DNA of 64,000 nt, from the NCBI RefSeq assembly GCF_002749615.1, contig NZ_CP024201.1:3639001-3703000 (forward strand), read 5' to 3'. The notes under the pieces are model-generated. The model was not told the origin of the DNA, did no database searches, and was given only the letters and a program-made list of their open reading frames with translations. Both the position numbers and the translations under genes were made by a program. This stretch comes from Caulobacter mirabilis. GTDB taxonomy: Bacteria; Pseudomonadota; Alphaproteobacteria; Caulobacterales; Caulobacteraceae. Shown one piece after another: positions 53,134 to 62,343 of the stretch (position 1 is its first letter; every line of letters begins with the position of its first letter).

Positions 53134-53967
53134 TCACGCGACCTGACGGAAGACAGGCGAGCGGAACGGCGCGCCCGGCGTCAGCGCCTCCATCTCCTCG
53201 CGGAAGAGGACGCCGGTCCGCTGATAGCCTGACCGGCTCTCGTCCGGCAGCGGGCGGTAGGTCGCGTCGTCGCCGAAGAACCGCAGCACCAGGGTGTGCC
53301 GATCCGGGAAGGCCGCGTCGACCGGCGCCCCGCCATGCAGCGAACCCGGATGCAGCAGCAGCACGTCGCCCGGCTCGGTCGCCCAGGACAGGATGTCGTG
53401 CGCTCCGGGATTCACCCTGCGCTCGGCCTCGACGTCGGGGAGCCGCGGCCAGACGTCGCCGCCGTGCAGCGGGTCGGTCGGATCGTTGGGGTCGACGAAG
53501 GTGGTTCCGTCATACTGCGGCCCCCGGTGCGAGCCGCGGACGATCTCCAGCGCGTTCTGCTTGGGCACGGACTCGAAGCTGATCCAGGCGTTGCCCCAGT
53601 GCAGGCCCGCCCAGGGCAGATAGGAGGTGTCCTGGTGCCAGAGCGTTCGCGCACCGACGCCGCCCTCCTTGAGGAAGATCTCCTCCGCGAAATACCAGGC
53701 GTTTGCCGAGCCCCAGATGTCGGCGAACAGCGCGCCGAACGGCAGCGAGGCGACGAGCTCGTCCAGCCTGGGCTTGGCGAGCGGGTTGCAGTTGTCGACG
53801 TGCGACCGCTGCCCGGTGTCCTTGTACATCTTGGTGGCGTGGGGGCCGGGGTTGTCGACCGCCCAGTCGAAGGCGGCTCGGCATTGCGCCAGCTGCGCCT
53901 CGTTCAGACAGCCTTTGATGACGACGGCTCCGTCCTCCAGGAACGCTTTCCGCACGGCGTCTTGCAT
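53134..53967 (-). CDS. Phytanoyl-CoA dioxygenase (PhyH) family protein
   Basis: A 277-residue Fe(II)/2-oxoglutarate-dependent oxygenase. The double-stranded beta-helix has the metal triad in LWHQDTSYLPWAG (His and Asp) and LLLHPGSLHGGAP (distal His), with the 2-oxoglutarate-binding Arg in HTLVLRFFGDD. NAWISFESVPKQNALEIVRGSHRG is characteristic of PhyH. It hydroxylates an unknown substrate, not necessarily phytanoyl-CoA. It is divergent from a TetR gene with a near-perfect 19-bp palindrome between the two starts, so it is very likely repressed by that protein; RidA follows in the same unit. Confidence 0.9.
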   Translation of the reverse strand: MQDAVRKAFLEDGAVVIKGCLNEAQLAQCRAAFDWAVDNPGPHATKMYKDTGQRSHVDNCNPLAKPRLDELVASLPFGALFADIWGSANAWYFAEEIFLKEGGVGARTLWHQDTSYLPWAGLHWGNAWISFESVPKQNALEIVRGSHRGPQYDGTTFVDPNDPTDPLHGGDVWPRLPDVEAERRVNPGAHDILSWATEPGDVLLLHPGSLHGGAPVDAAFPDRHTLVLRFFGDDATYRPLPDESRSGYQRTGVLFREEMEALTPGAPFRSPVFRQVA

Positions 53968-54023
53968 GGGTGCATCCTCCCTTTCGTCGTTTGACGGGAG
54001 GCACGCTAGCGCTGCAATTCATT

Positions 54024-54042
54024 TATGACAACAGTTGTTATA
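54024..54042. promoter_or_regulatory. 19-bp near-perfect palindrome, probable TetR operator
   Basis: TATGACAAC A GTTGTTATA: the 9-base arms match at 8 of 9 positions around a central A. The site lies between PhyH (start 53967, minus) and TetR (start 54082, plus) in an AT-rich stretch, where it would overlap both promoters. Confidence 0.75.
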
Positions 54043-54081
54043 ATAATTACCGGATCGCCCGAACACGCTATCCTCCGGCGC

Positions 54082-54726
54082 ATGCCCGACGACCACGCCC
54101 CGCCCGAAATCGCAGCCGAGCCCCCGGCTCGGGGTCGCGGCCGCCCTATCGGAGACCGCGATGCGCGGCGGACCGAGCTGTTGAGAGCGGCGGTGTCGGT
54201 GATCGCGCGAGAAGGTCTGGCCGGCGCCTCGCTACGCAAGGTCGCCCAGCACGCCGGCTGCACGACCGGGGCGGTGACCTACTATTTCGATAGCCGCGAG
54301 GCGATGGTCGCGGCCGTGGCCGAGAACCTGTTCGACCAGTTCGATCTGACGCTGGGCCTGGGGCGACGGCTCGACCTGCGGACCGGCTTCAGGCGATGGC
54401 TGGACTGGGCCGAGGCCGAGGACTCCGACGCCTGGCTCGCCGGTTTCCAGCTGCTGGCCCACGCCCGGCACGAACCGGCGCTGGCCGCCATCTACCAGCG
54501 CCGGTACGCCCGCTATCGCCAGGTGCTCGCCGAGATGCTGGCCCAGGCTCAGTCCGAGGGGACCGTTCGAGACGACATCCCGGCCGACCTGCTCGCCGAC
54601 CACCTCGGAGCGATCGGCGACGGCTGGATGATGATGCTGCCGATCGAGCCGGAGCGGTTCACGCCGAGCCGGATCCAGGCCCTGCTCGACGCCATGCAGA
54701 CTCTGGTCGCGCCGCCGGCTCGCTAG
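54082..54726 (+). CDS. TetR family transcription regulator, divergent from phyH
   Basis: A 214-residue TetR protein. DNA-binding domain ~28-80: RTELLRAAVSVIAREGLAGA, SLRKVAQHAGCTTGAVTYYF, DSREAMVAAVAENLF (BetI-like spacing). Start ATG 54082 is preferred over upstream in-frame ATG 54025, which lies inside the operator palindrome. The C-terminal domain is unassigned. It likely autoregulates and represses phyH-ridA through 54024-54042. Its last 4 bases overlap the end of the convergent glycosyltransferase gene. Confidence 0.9.
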   Translation: MPDDHAPPEIAAEPPARGRGRPIGDRDARRTELLRAAVSVIAREGLAGASLRKVAQHAGCTTGAVTYYFDSREAMVAAVAENLFDQFDLTLGLGRRLDLRTGFRRWLDWAEAEDSDAWLAGFQLLAHARHEPALAAIYQRRYARYRQVLAEMLAQAQSEGTVRDDIPADLLADHLGAIGDGWMMMLPIEPERFTPSRIQALLDAMQTLVAPPAR

Positions 54727-55961
54727 CCGCTCGCCCGGCTCCCCGCGACCCGATCGACCAGCATCCGGGCGGCGACGGCGGCGCCGTCGGGACGGACCTG
54801 ATCCGCCAGCACGGCGGCGGCCGAGCCCGTCTCGCGCGCAAGCACCTTGTCGAGCGCCGCCGTCAGGGATTCAACCGTGGCCGCCGCCCCGTCGTGCGCG
54901 ACGCCGGCGCCCAGCGCGGCGACACGCCCTGCGAAGTAGGGCTGGTCGGCGATCTGCGGGACGATCAACTGCGGCGCGCCGGCCCGCGCGGCCGTGGTCG
55001 TGGTCCCCGCTCCGCCATGATGCAGGACGGCGGCGACGCGGCGGAACAGCGCCTGCTGGTTCACCTCGCCGACCGCGAACGCGTCGTCGCGATCGTCGTC
55101 GAGCGCCAGCTCGGCCCAGCCGTGGGAGAGCAGAACACGTCCTCCCCGAGCCCGGATCGCCGCGACCGCGGCCAGGCCCGCCTCCCGCAGCGGCTGCATC
55201 GGCATGCTGCCGAAACCCACATAGACCGGCGGAGCCCCGGCGCTCAGGAAGACCTCGAGGTCGGATGGCAAGGGCCTTTCGTCCGGCAGGATCCAGGCCC
55301 CGGTCTGCACCGCGTCGCGCAAGCCCGTCGGCCGCCAGGGACTGAGGACCGGGTCCGAAGCCAACCACGGCCGATCGGTGAAGACCTGGTCGCGGACATT
55401 GTCCGTCGGTGGAAGGCCGATCGATGATCGCAGGGCGTTGAAGGCCTCGCCGAACACCGCGTTCATCGTGCGCACGTCCCGCGCCCACAGCATGCGGTTG
55501 TCGACGATCTCGGCCGGAACCGGATGTCCCGGATAGGGGAACGGCCGATGATGTTCCGACGGCAGGAAGACCGGGCAGTAGACGGCATAGACGTACGGCA
55601 GACCGCGTTGCTCGGCCACGCATTGTGCGGCGGCCGTGGATGGGAACAGGCCGGCGGCCAGCACGGCGTCACAGCCCTCGGCGGCCTTTGAGATCGCCTC
55701 GAACTGCGCCGTCAGAACCTGAGCCGCGCGGTCACGCAGGTCCATGGGCGGGTCGTTGGCCAGGGCGCTGGCCACCCATTGGCGGATCGGCGTGAAGGCC
55801 GGCGCCGGGATGGCTCCGGCGCGGTCCAGCAGGACCGCGAACTCCGGATCCGGCGGGGCGCAGACCACCGGCTCGACGCCGAGAGCGCGCAGCGCCGCCG
55901 CCAACCCCGCCATCGGCTCGACATCGCCGCGTGATCCAAAAGTCGACAGCAGCAAGCGCAT
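54723..55961 (-). CDS. GT1-family glycosyltransferase (MGT/UGT type)
   Basis: A 412-residue GT-B enzyme. N-terminal MRLLLSTFGSRGDVEPMAGL is the acceptor-domain start of sterol/flavonoid/macrolide glycosyltransferases; the C-terminal donor domain has PVYVGFGSMPMQPL and the nucleotide-sugar motif VAAVLHHGGAGTTTTAARAGAPQLIVPQIADQPYFAGRV (HHGGAGT with the following DQ). Start ATG 55961 gives a proper beta-strand start; the longer frame is unlikely. It transfers a sugar from a nucleotide sugar to a small lipid, antibiotic or aglycone. Convergent with the TetR gene (4-base overlap). Confidence 0.9.
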   Translation of the reverse strand: MRLLLSTFGSRGDVEPMAGLAAALRALGVEPVVCAPPDPEFAVLLDRAGAIPAPAFTPIRQWVASALANDPPMDLRDRAAQVLTAQFEAISKAAEGCDAVLAAGLFPSTAAAQCVAEQRGLPYVYAVYCPVFLPSEHHRPFPYPGHPVPAEIVDNRMLWARDVRTMNAVFGEAFNALRSSIGLPPTDNVRDQVFTDRPWLASDPVLSPWRPTGLRDAVQTGAWILPDERPLPSDLEVFLSAGAPPVYVGFGSMPMQPLREAGLAAVAAIRARGGRVLLSHGWAELALDDDRDDAFAVGEVNQQALFRRVAAVLHHGGAGTTTTAARAGAPQLIVPQIADQPYFAGRVAALGAGVAHDGAAATVESLTAALDKVLARETGSAAAVLADQVRPDGAAVAARMLVDRVAGSRASG

Positions 55962-56067
55962 GGGCGCCCTCCCCTTCCGGATGAAGACGCCAGACTCTGC
56001 GCACAAATCGCGGCCTGCCAATTCTTGAACAAAAAAGCTTCGTCCCCAGATGGTGGTCAGGCGGCGA

Positions 56068-57045
56068 TCACTCGGCGGCCAAGGCCTTGGCCAGAAAGTC
56101 GACCACCCGCGGCCAGCTGTCGGCCCGCGCCGCGACGACGCCGTCGGCCGTCCCCCCGAAGAACAGGGCCTGCTGCAGCCAGGACGCGTCCCGCCGCACC
56201 GGCGGACCGAAGGGCATGTGGCCCGCGTCCTTGTAGACCAGATTGACCACCGGATGCCTGAAGCCCCTGGCCTTGAGCCGGGCCTCGACCTTCCCGGCCA
56301 TCTCGGCCGAGGGCCACAGACGGTCGGAGGAGTCGGAGATCATCAGGACCGGGCCGGCGATCCGCTCGACCGCAATCTCCGCCTCTGGCTTGGCGCTCTT
56401 GAGACTGTCGACATAGAGCTTGTGCACCCCCTGGAACCCCTGGCTCAGGTCATAGGGGACATAGGCGAGCGGCTTTCCCTCGGCAGTCCAGGACGATCCG
56501 GTCGGACCGCCGGTCATGTCGATGCCCTGCCAGAGCACGTGGGATGGAACGCCGACGGCGACCGCCTGGATACGGGGATCGCGGCTGGCGACCAGCAGGG
56601 CCAGCTCCGCCCCCTTCGACACCCCCACGACGCCGATCCGGCCGCCATGCCCCGGTCGAGCCTCCAGCCAGGCCCGGGCCCGACCGACCGTCTCGATCGG
56701 GATCAGGTCCAGCCGCGGGGGCTGCCCAGCCTCGCCGAAGTAGGAGACCGCGATGGCGTCGAACCCCTGGGCCGCCAGTTGCCGGGCGATGCCTCGGGAG
56801 GAGACAAGCCCGCCCTCGGACCCGCCCAGGACGATGACCGAGCCACGCTTCGCCTGGCTCGGTTCGGCCGCGAAGTAGTCCGCGACCAGGCCCTCCTCGC
56901 GAACCTTGGTGGTCGGCGGCCGAGGCGTGGCCGCCGCCGGCGTCGACGCCGCGGCGGCCGGAGCGGGCTCGGCGACGGGTTGAGCCATGACGGGCCCGGC
57001 GAGCGCGGCGGGGATGGCGAGAACGGCGATGGAAGCGAAGCGCAT
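56068..57045 (-). CDS. Exported alpha/beta hydrolase of the BAAT/dienelactone hydrolase type
   Basis: A 325-residue protein with signal peptide (SIAVLAIPAALAGPVMAQ) and a Pro/Ala-rich linker. The alpha/beta-hydrolase fold follows: GSVIVLGGSEGG (oxyanion region), GVVGVSKGAELALLVAS with the GxSxG nucleophile, MISDSSDRLWPSAEM (acid), YKDAGHMPFGPP (His). The BAAT C-terminal family fits best: acyl-CoA:amino acid N-acyltransferase/thioesterase-like enzymes, here in the periplasm. Transcribed alone, upstream of the STN-TonB receptor terminator. Confidence 0.82.
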   Translation of the reverse strand: MRFASIAVLAIPAALAGPVMAQPVAEPAPAAAASTPAAATPRPPTTKVREEGLVADYFAAEPSQAKRGSVIVLGGSEGGLVSSRGIARQLAAQGFDAIAVSYFGEAGQPPRLDLIPIETVGRARAWLEARPGHGGRIGVVGVSKGAELALLVASRDPRIQAVAVGVPSHVLWQGIDMTGGPTGSSWTAEGKPLAYVPYDLSQGFQGVHKLYVDSLKSAKPEAEIAVERIAGPVLMISDSSDRLWPSAEMAGKVEARLKARGFRHPVVNLVYKDAGHMPFGPPVRRDASWLQQALFFGGTADGVVAARADSWPRVVDFLAKALAAE

Positions 57046-57140
57046 CTTGAAGCCCCCTGTTGCGATGAAGAACTTTGTATCACAAAGTTCATTGCAAACA
57101 AGCGCCCCTTACGACCGCGCCAACCAGCACTCCCTTCGTC

Positions 57141-57180
57141 AAAAAGAATGAGCGGCGACGGGAGGGACTCCGTCGCCGCT
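57141..57180 (-). terminator. Terminator of the STN-TonB receptor gene
   Basis: On the minus strand an 11-bp perfect stem (AGCGGCGACGG 57151-57161 with CCGTCGCCGCT 57170-57180, loop of 8) is followed by CATTCTTTTTG. The core stem and loop are identical to those at 62259-62284. Confidence 0.9.
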
Positions 57181-57248
57181 CGAGGGAACCCGGGCCGGGG
57201 AAGCTGGACCCGCCCGGGACTCGGGACACTGAGGAAGGAAAGGCCGCG

Positions 57249-60200
57249 CTAGAACCGGCCCATGACGCTGACGCCCACGATCCGCGGATCCAGGGTGAAG
57301 ACGTTCGTGGTCAGGCCGGTGTCGTCGCTGTTGATGAAGGTGTCGGTGATCGGCGTCTTGTCGAAGACGTTCTTCACATAGAGCTGGAAGGTCACATCGG
57401 ACGCGGGCTTGGTCAGCGTCACGGCGACGTTGACGTTGTCCCAGGCCTTCAGCCGGTCGAACTCGGTGTTGTAGATGCGGGCGTAGCTTTCCGACTGGCG
57501 GTAGTAGTCGCCGCGGAAGGTCAGCTCCCAGTCCCCATCGTTGATGAAGAAGGTGTACTGGGCGCCGAGGTTCATCGTCCAGTTGGGCGAGTTCGGCAGC
57601 TCGTTGTCGGTCAGATCAGCTGCGAACCCGCGACCGCCGTTAGGCGCCCCGCTGCCGCCCTGGGCGATGTTCAGCCCGATCTTGCTCGGATCGTAGGGTG
57701 CGCTGAAGTCGTAGGTGAAGCCGTAGAGCGCGTGAAAGGCCGGGCCGTTCGTGGAGATCGCCGGGTTGAAGGTGCCCATGCGGTTCGACCCCGGGCACAG
57801 GGTGGACAGCGCCAGTTGGCGAAGCCCCGCAGGACCGCCCGACATGATCCGCTCGACCAGGACGCGGGGCGCGACGCAGTTGGACGGCACCTGGATCCAG
57901 GGGCGCAACACGACCCAGTCCGGGTTGCCCTGAGTGCGGTTCATCACGTCGATCGACTGCGAACCCTTCTTCAGGCGCGTCTTGAGATAGCCGAGGTTGC
58001 CGTCGAGGCGGAAAGCACGGGTCGGACGCCAGACCGCCTCGAACTCCAGGCCCCAGTTGATGGTGTCGAAGTTCTCGTTGAAGGCGATGCGATCGACGAT
58101 CTGGGAGACCTGATAGTCCTTGTAGTCGTAGACGAACGCGGTGGCGTTCAGCGACAGACGCCCGTTGTCGAAACTGTTCTTCGTGCCGATCTCGAAGGCG
58201 TTGACATACTCCGGCCGAAAGGTCTCGGGCAGCGGAAGGTACTGAACCACCTTCTCGTCGAAATCGACGCGCGGCGGATTGGTGCCCCCGCCCTTGTAGC
58301 CGCGAGAGACCGAGGCGTAGACCAGAGTGTCGTCGGTGAAGCTCAGGACCGGCTTCCAGTCGAGCACGAGCCGACCGGTGACCTCGCCCCAGCTCTGCTT
58401 GATGTCCGGCAAAGCCGGATAGCCGCTGTTGGTCTTCCCGCCGGTGACGCTGCCTGGATAGGCGGTCTGCGTCCCGCCGCCGAGCAGCAGCTGGCTCGGA
58501 ACCTGGGTCGAGATCTTCCGATCCTGCGTATAGCGAAGGCCGGCCGTCAGCTTCAGGTCATCGGCGACATCCCAGTAGAGCTCCCCGAAGATCGCCGAGG
58601 ATTTGATCCGGACTCCGTTCTGGCTCAGGAAGTAGTTGTGCCCTTGCTTGTTGAGCTTTCCCATCGGATTTGGGTCGACGTAGACGCATTCACGCGTCTC
58701 GACGCCCAATTCACACGGCAGAAGCGCATTCAGCCCCGGCGCCCTGCTGTACCACCACTCGGCGAGCAGCGTGAACATGTTGTTGAAGACGTAGTAGTCG
58801 TCCTGCGACTTGAAATCGATGTAGTTGGCGCCGACGCTGAAGTTAACCGGCCCCGCGAAGGACGACTGCAGGCGCAGCTCCTGCGACCACTGGCGATTAC
58901 GCGACTGGCTGATGTCGGCCGAGATCATGCGATCCGAACAGCCGAGTTGCGGGTCGCAATAGACGCCCTTTGGCGTCGGACCCGGATAGCGCACCGTGTC
59001 GATCGGCCGGCGGTCGCCGGTGACCATCTGCCGCGTAGAATCGTTGAACAGCGGCACGCTGACGAACCGGTTGTAGTCCTGCGACGAATAGTAGTTGTCC
59101 CGCGCGTAGGCCGTCTGCGAGATCAGCGTCAGGCCTTCAGCGACGTCGAACCGGAGATTCAACTGCGCCACGTCGTTCTCGGCGCGGAACTTGGGATCGT
59201 AGCTGGTCGATATCTCACGCAGGTTACGCGACTGAACGACTCCCGCGAACGGATCCCCCGACTTGGTGATCGTGACCTCGGGCCCAACCCGGGTGGGTCT
59301 CGAGGGCAGCGGGGGCTCGAAGCCCAGGCCGATGGAGCTCGGCAGCAGCAGATAGACCAGGCTGTTGCCGTTGGGCACGCCGAAGGCCTCGTCCTTGTAC
59401 AACGAACCGGGCAGACAGCCCTGGCTCATCCGGCCGCGCGTGACCGGGTCGGTGATCGCGATGTTGCCGATCTTCTCCGGCCCCGGGTCGCGGGTGCAGA
59501 GCTGCTTGCCGGTCCGCGAGCGCTCGTCGTCCTCCTCGAAATGCTCCCAGATGACGTTGGCGCTGAACCAGTCGACCGGGTCCCATTTCGCCGACAGGCG
59601 CGTGGACCACAGGTCGCGGTTGTTCACGTCCCGCTTGGTGAAGGTGTTGTAGTCGAAGCCGTCCCGCTTGGTCAGCGCGCCGGCGGCCCGGATGGCCAGG
59701 GTGTCGCCCAGCGGGATGTTGACCATGCCGCTCAGCCGGCCGGTTCCGAAGTTGCCCAGTTCGGCCTTCATCATGGCCTCGAGCTCGGATCCCGGCAGCC
59801 TGGGGATCATGTTCACCACGCCGGCGGTGGCGTTGCGGCCGTACAACGTGCCCTGCGGCCCGCGCAGCACCTCGATCCGCTCGACGTCGAGGAACTCCTG
59901 CTCGAACAGCCGGTTCCGGATCAGCGGCGTGTTGTTGAAGCTGATCGCCACGGCCGGATCGCTGCTGGCCGACACGGCCTTGGTCCCGATCCCGCGGATC
60001 GAGAAGTTGTACATGCTGAAGTTGGCCTTGGAGAAGTTGACGTTGGGCACGCCGCGGAGCAGCTCGGCGCCGCCCTCGATCTTCTTGTCGTCCAGGGCCT
60101 GGGCCGAGAAGGCCGACACGGCGATCGGCACGTCCTGGATCGACTCCTCCTTCTTCTGGGCGGTGACGATCAGCTCATCGACGACCGCGGCTTCGGCGCT

Positions 60201-60545
60201 CGGGGCGCCGTCGGACTGGGGGTCGCTCACCATCAACACCCCGCTCGCGCCGCGACGCGCGGTCAGGCCGGTGCCCTCCAGGAGCTTCCGCAGGCCTTCG
60301 TCGGCGGTGAAGGTCCCCACCACCGGCGCGCTGCGCTTGCCCTGCGTGACCTGACCGTCGAACACCACCTGCTGGCGGGCGGCATGGCCGAAGGCGCGCA
60401 GGGCGGCGGCCAGGTCCTGGGCCGGCAGGTCGAAGGCGTAGGTCGCGGTCTGGGCCACCACCGCGGTCGGCGCGGTCAGGGCGGCCAGCGTCATCATGGC
60501 CGCCGAACCGCACAGCGCGGCCCGTCGCTTGGTCTTGGTCAGCAT
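57249..60545 (-). CDS. TonB-dependent receptor with N-terminal STN signalling domain
   Basis: A 1098-residue outer membrane receptor. Signal peptide (AAMMTLAALTAPTAVVAQ), then the STN domain (~40-105: YAFDLPAQDLAAALRAFGHA, EGLRKLLEGTGLTA) that contacts the FecR anti-sigma factor, a TonB box region (VDELIVTAQKKEE), the plug (QDVPIAVSAFSAQALDDKKI, VERIEVLRGPQGTLYGRNAT) and a 22-strand barrel ending KNVFDKTPITDTFINSDDTG...SVMGRF. Start 60545 is preferred (MLTKTKRRA) over 60557. Upstream lie FecR and ECF sigma genes: the receptor senses its ligand and activates them. Substrate unknown (siderophore or glycan/lipid derived). Confidence 0.92.
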   Translation of the reverse strand: MLTKTKRRAALCGSAAMMTLAALTAPTAVVAQTATYAFDLPAQDLAAALRAFGHAARQQVVFDGQVTQGKRSAPVVGTFTADEGLRKLLEGTGLTARRGASGVLMVSDPQSDGAPSAEAAVVDELIVTAQKKEESIQDVPIAVSAFSAQALDDKKIEGGAELLRGVPNVNFSKANFSMYNFSIRGIGTKAVSASSDPAVAISFNNTPLIRNRLFEQEFLDVERIEVLRGPQGTLYGRNATAGVVNMIPRLPGSELEAMMKAELGNFGTGRLSGMVNIPLGDTLAIRAAGALTKRDGFDYNTFTKRDVNNRDLWSTRLSAKWDPVDWFSANVIWEHFEEDDERSRTGKQLCTRDPGPEKIGNIAITDPVTRGRMSQGCLPGSLYKDEAFGVPNGNSLVYLLLPSSIGLGFEPPLPSRPTRVGPEVTITKSGDPFAGVVQSRNLREISTSYDPKFRAENDVAQLNLRFDVAEGLTLISQTAYARDNYYSSQDYNRFVSVPLFNDSTRQMVTGDRRPIDTVRYPGPTPKGVYCDPQLGCSDRMISADISQSRNRQWSQELRLQSSFAGPVNFSVGANYIDFKSQDDYYVFNNMFTLLAEWWYSRAPGLNALLPCELGVETRECVYVDPNPMGKLNKQGHNYFLSQNGVRIKSSAIFGELYWDVADDLKLTAGLRYTQDRKISTQVPSQLLLGGGTQTAYPGSVTGGKTNSGYPALPDIKQSWGEVTGRLVLDWKPVLSFTDDTLVYASVSRGYKGGGTNPPRVDFDEKVVQYLPLPETFRPEYVNAFEIGTKNSFDNGRLSLNATAFVYDYKDYQVSQIVDRIAFNENFDTINWGLEFEAVWRPTRAFRLDGNLGYLKTRLKKGSQSIDVMNRTQGNPDWVVLRPWIQVPSNCVAPRVLVERIMSGGPAGLRQLALSTLCPGSNRMGTFNPAISTNGPAFHALYGFTYDFSAPYDPSKIGLNIAQGGSGAPNGGRGFAADLTDNELPNSPNWTMNLGAQYTFFINDGDWELTFRGDYYRQSESYARIYNTEFDRLKAWDNVNVAVTLTKPASDVTFQLYVKNVFDKTPITDTFINSDDTGLTTNVFTLDPRIVGVSVMGRF

Positions 60546-60619
60546 CGTCTCCCCCAACTGATCCGCACCCTGTTTATCCGGGTGCTCTGGGGGTTAAGAC
60601 GCACCGCCCCGCAAATCAT

Positions 60620-61663
60620 TCACCGGGTCGATGAACGATAATATGCGAGAGTCACCCCGTCCGGCCCGTGACGCGCCCGCACCGGAAAGACCGCGGTGAC
60701 GCCTTCGACGAAGGCCTCGGTGTCGCCAGCCGTGAATACGCCGTTGATCAGCACCCCGCCGACCTCGGCGTCGGCCAGGGCGATCGGCTGGTCGGCGTAG
60801 CGGTTCATCCGCTCCACCGCGCGCGACAGCGGCTCGTCGGAGAAGACCAGCTGCCCGCCCTCCCAGGCGAGGGACCGGCCCATGTCCGCGTTGGCGATTA
60901 GGGCCGCCGGCTCGCCCGCCGAGAGGACCAGCTCGCCGCCGGGCCTGAGCGCCTGTTCGGCTGGTTTCCGCTCCAGCCCGAGGCGGACCGGTTGCGGGGC
61001 CCCGCGGACCTGATCGGCCAGGACGGCCACCCTGCCCTCGTAGAGGATCACCCGCACCTGGCCGCCCAGACGCTCGACGCTGAACTCCGTACCCGTGGCC
61101 CGGACGACCTTGCCGTCGGCCGCGACGGTGAACGGCCGCTTCGGATCCTTGGCCACCGAGAACAGCGCCCGTCCGCGCACCAGGGTCAGCGCGCGGCGAT
61201 CACCTGCGTAGCGCACCTTGACCCGGGTGTCGGCGTCCAGGGACAGCTTCGAGCCGTCGGACAGCACCGCCACCTGCCGCTCGCCGATGTCGGTCTCGTA
61301 GACACGCGGCGCGTTCACCTGCCAGACTCCCAGCGCCACCGCCGCGACCAGCACGGCTGCGATGGCGCCGGCGATGCGCGGGCGGCGGCCCCAGTCGCGG
61401 GCCCAGCGCATCCGGTTGGCCCGGCGCAGGCTGTCCAGCGCAGCGCCGCGCAGGACGATCATCTCCGGCTCGGAAGCCTGCTCGCCCACGGCCCGCCACA
61501 GCATCACGGCGTCGTCGAACTGCGCCGCGTGGGCGGGATCCGCCGCCAGCCAGGCCTCGAACCGGGCCTGCTCCTCCGCCGACAGCAGCCGCTCGGCCAG
61601 CAGCAGGCACCAGGCCGCCGCGCCCTGCGCGCCCGGCGCGTCCAGATCATCGAGACCGCTCAC
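60620..61663 (-). CDS. FecR-type anti-sigma factor
   Basis: A 347-residue inner-membrane protein. N-terminal cytoplasmic part (~1-95: ALLAERLLSAEEQARFEAWL-type helix LLLAERLLSAEEQARFEAWL, AAQFDDAVMLWRAVG) binds the sigma factor; one membrane helix (IAGAIAAVLVAAVALGVWQV); periplasmic FecR domain (TDIGERQVAVLSDGSKLSLD, RALFSVAKDPKRPFTVAADG, VRATGTEFSVERLGG) that contacts the receptor STN domain. Overlaps the sigma factor stop by 4 bases. It transmits the receptor signal to the sigma factor. Confidence 0.93.
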   Translation of the reverse strand: MSGLDDLDAPGAQGAAAWCLLLAERLLSAEEQARFEAWLAADPAHAAQFDDAVMLWRAVGEQASEPEMIVLRGAALDSLRRANRMRWARDWGRRPRIAGAIAAVLVAAVALGVWQVNAPRVYETDIGERQVAVLSDGSKLSLDADTRVKVRYAGDRRALTLVRGRALFSVAKDPKRPFTVAADGKVVRATGTEFSVERLGGQVRVILYEGRVAVLADQVRGAPQPVRLGLERKPAEQALRPGGELVLSAGEPAALIANADMGRSLAWEGGQLVFSDEPLSRAVERMNRYADQPIALADAEVGGVLINGVFTAGDTEAFVEGVTAVFPVRARHGPDGVTLAYYRSSTR

Positions 61664-62199
61664 GGCCGGCCTCCCAGTCGTTCGATCATCAGGGCCATGG
61701 CTCTCATCAGATGCTTGTCCACGGCGCTGACCGATATTCCGTAGCTCTGGGCGATATCGCGCTTCTTCATGGCCTCCACCCGATACAGGATGAAGATCGT
61801 CCGGGTCCGTTCGGGCAGATCGCGCAGGACGGCGGCCACCTGGCCAAGGGCCTCGCGCCCGGCCAGGACCCGCCCCGGATCGAGCGCCTCGACGCCGTTG
61901 TCCTCCACCGCCAGAACGCCGAACCGATAGTCCGCCCTCACCTTCTCGCGCCGGCCGCGGTCGCGCAGCAGGTTGGCGGCGATCTGGAAGATGTAGGCGT
62001 TGGCGTTGTCCATCTGGTCGGCCGGCATCGAGACCAGCCGCGCCAGGACCTCCTGGGTCAGATCCTCCGCCTCGGCGTGGTTGCGCAGACGGCGCTGGAA
62101 GAAGGCCATGAGGGCGGGCCGGTAGAACCGGCTCAGTTCCACCAATGCCGCGTCCTGACGGCCGTCCATCACTCGAAGCTGTTCCCGTGGCGCGCCCAT
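61660..62199 (-). CDS. ECF (FecI-like) sigma-70 factor
   Basis: A sigma factor of ~179 residues with regions sigma2 (LSRFYRPALMAFFQRRLRNH, AEDLTQEVLARLVSM, NAYIFQIAANLLRDRGRRE) and sigma4 (LPERTRTIFILYRVEAMKKR, DIAQSYGISVSAVDKHLMRA). It directs RNA polymerase to the receptor genes. The frame is open to 62250, but the region before 62199 overlaps the terminator of the next gene; starts at 62199 or 62169 are both possible, neither with a strong ribosome site. Linked to fecR by a 4-base overlap. Confidence 0.92.
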   Translation of the reverse strand: MGAPREQLRVMDGRQDAALVELSRFYRPALMAFFQRRLRNHAEAEDLTQEVLARLVSMPADQMDNANAYIFQIAANLLRDRGRREKVRADYRFGVLAVEDNGVEALDPGRVLAGREALGQVAAVLRDLPERTRTIFILYRVEAMKKRDIAQSYGISVSAVDKHLMRAMALMIERLGGRP

Positions 62200-62243
62200 G
62201 CTCAGGATAAGACGCGCGAGGCCTCGAACTCTACACTTGACCG

Positions 62244-62284
62244 CCGACAAAAAAGAAACGGCGACGGGAGGGACTCCGTCGCCG
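62244..62284 (-). terminator. Terminator of second TonB receptor gene
   Basis: On the minus strand, perfect 9-bp stem (CGGCGACGG 62259-62267, CCGTCGCCG 62276-62284, loop of 8) followed by TTTCTTTTTTGTC. Same stem and loop as at 57151-57180. Confidence 0.9.
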
Positions 62285-62343
62285 TAAGGGTCCCGGGCGG
62301 AGAGGCTGAGCTCGCCCGGGACGTCAGGATCGAGGAAAGAGGG

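Noticed and set aside
57075..60641. 1188-codon plus-strand open frame opposite the TonB receptor
   Set aside because: It is the antisense of a well-supported receptor in GC-rich DNA; composition is Gly/Arg/Val/Asp-rich without domains or a start context.
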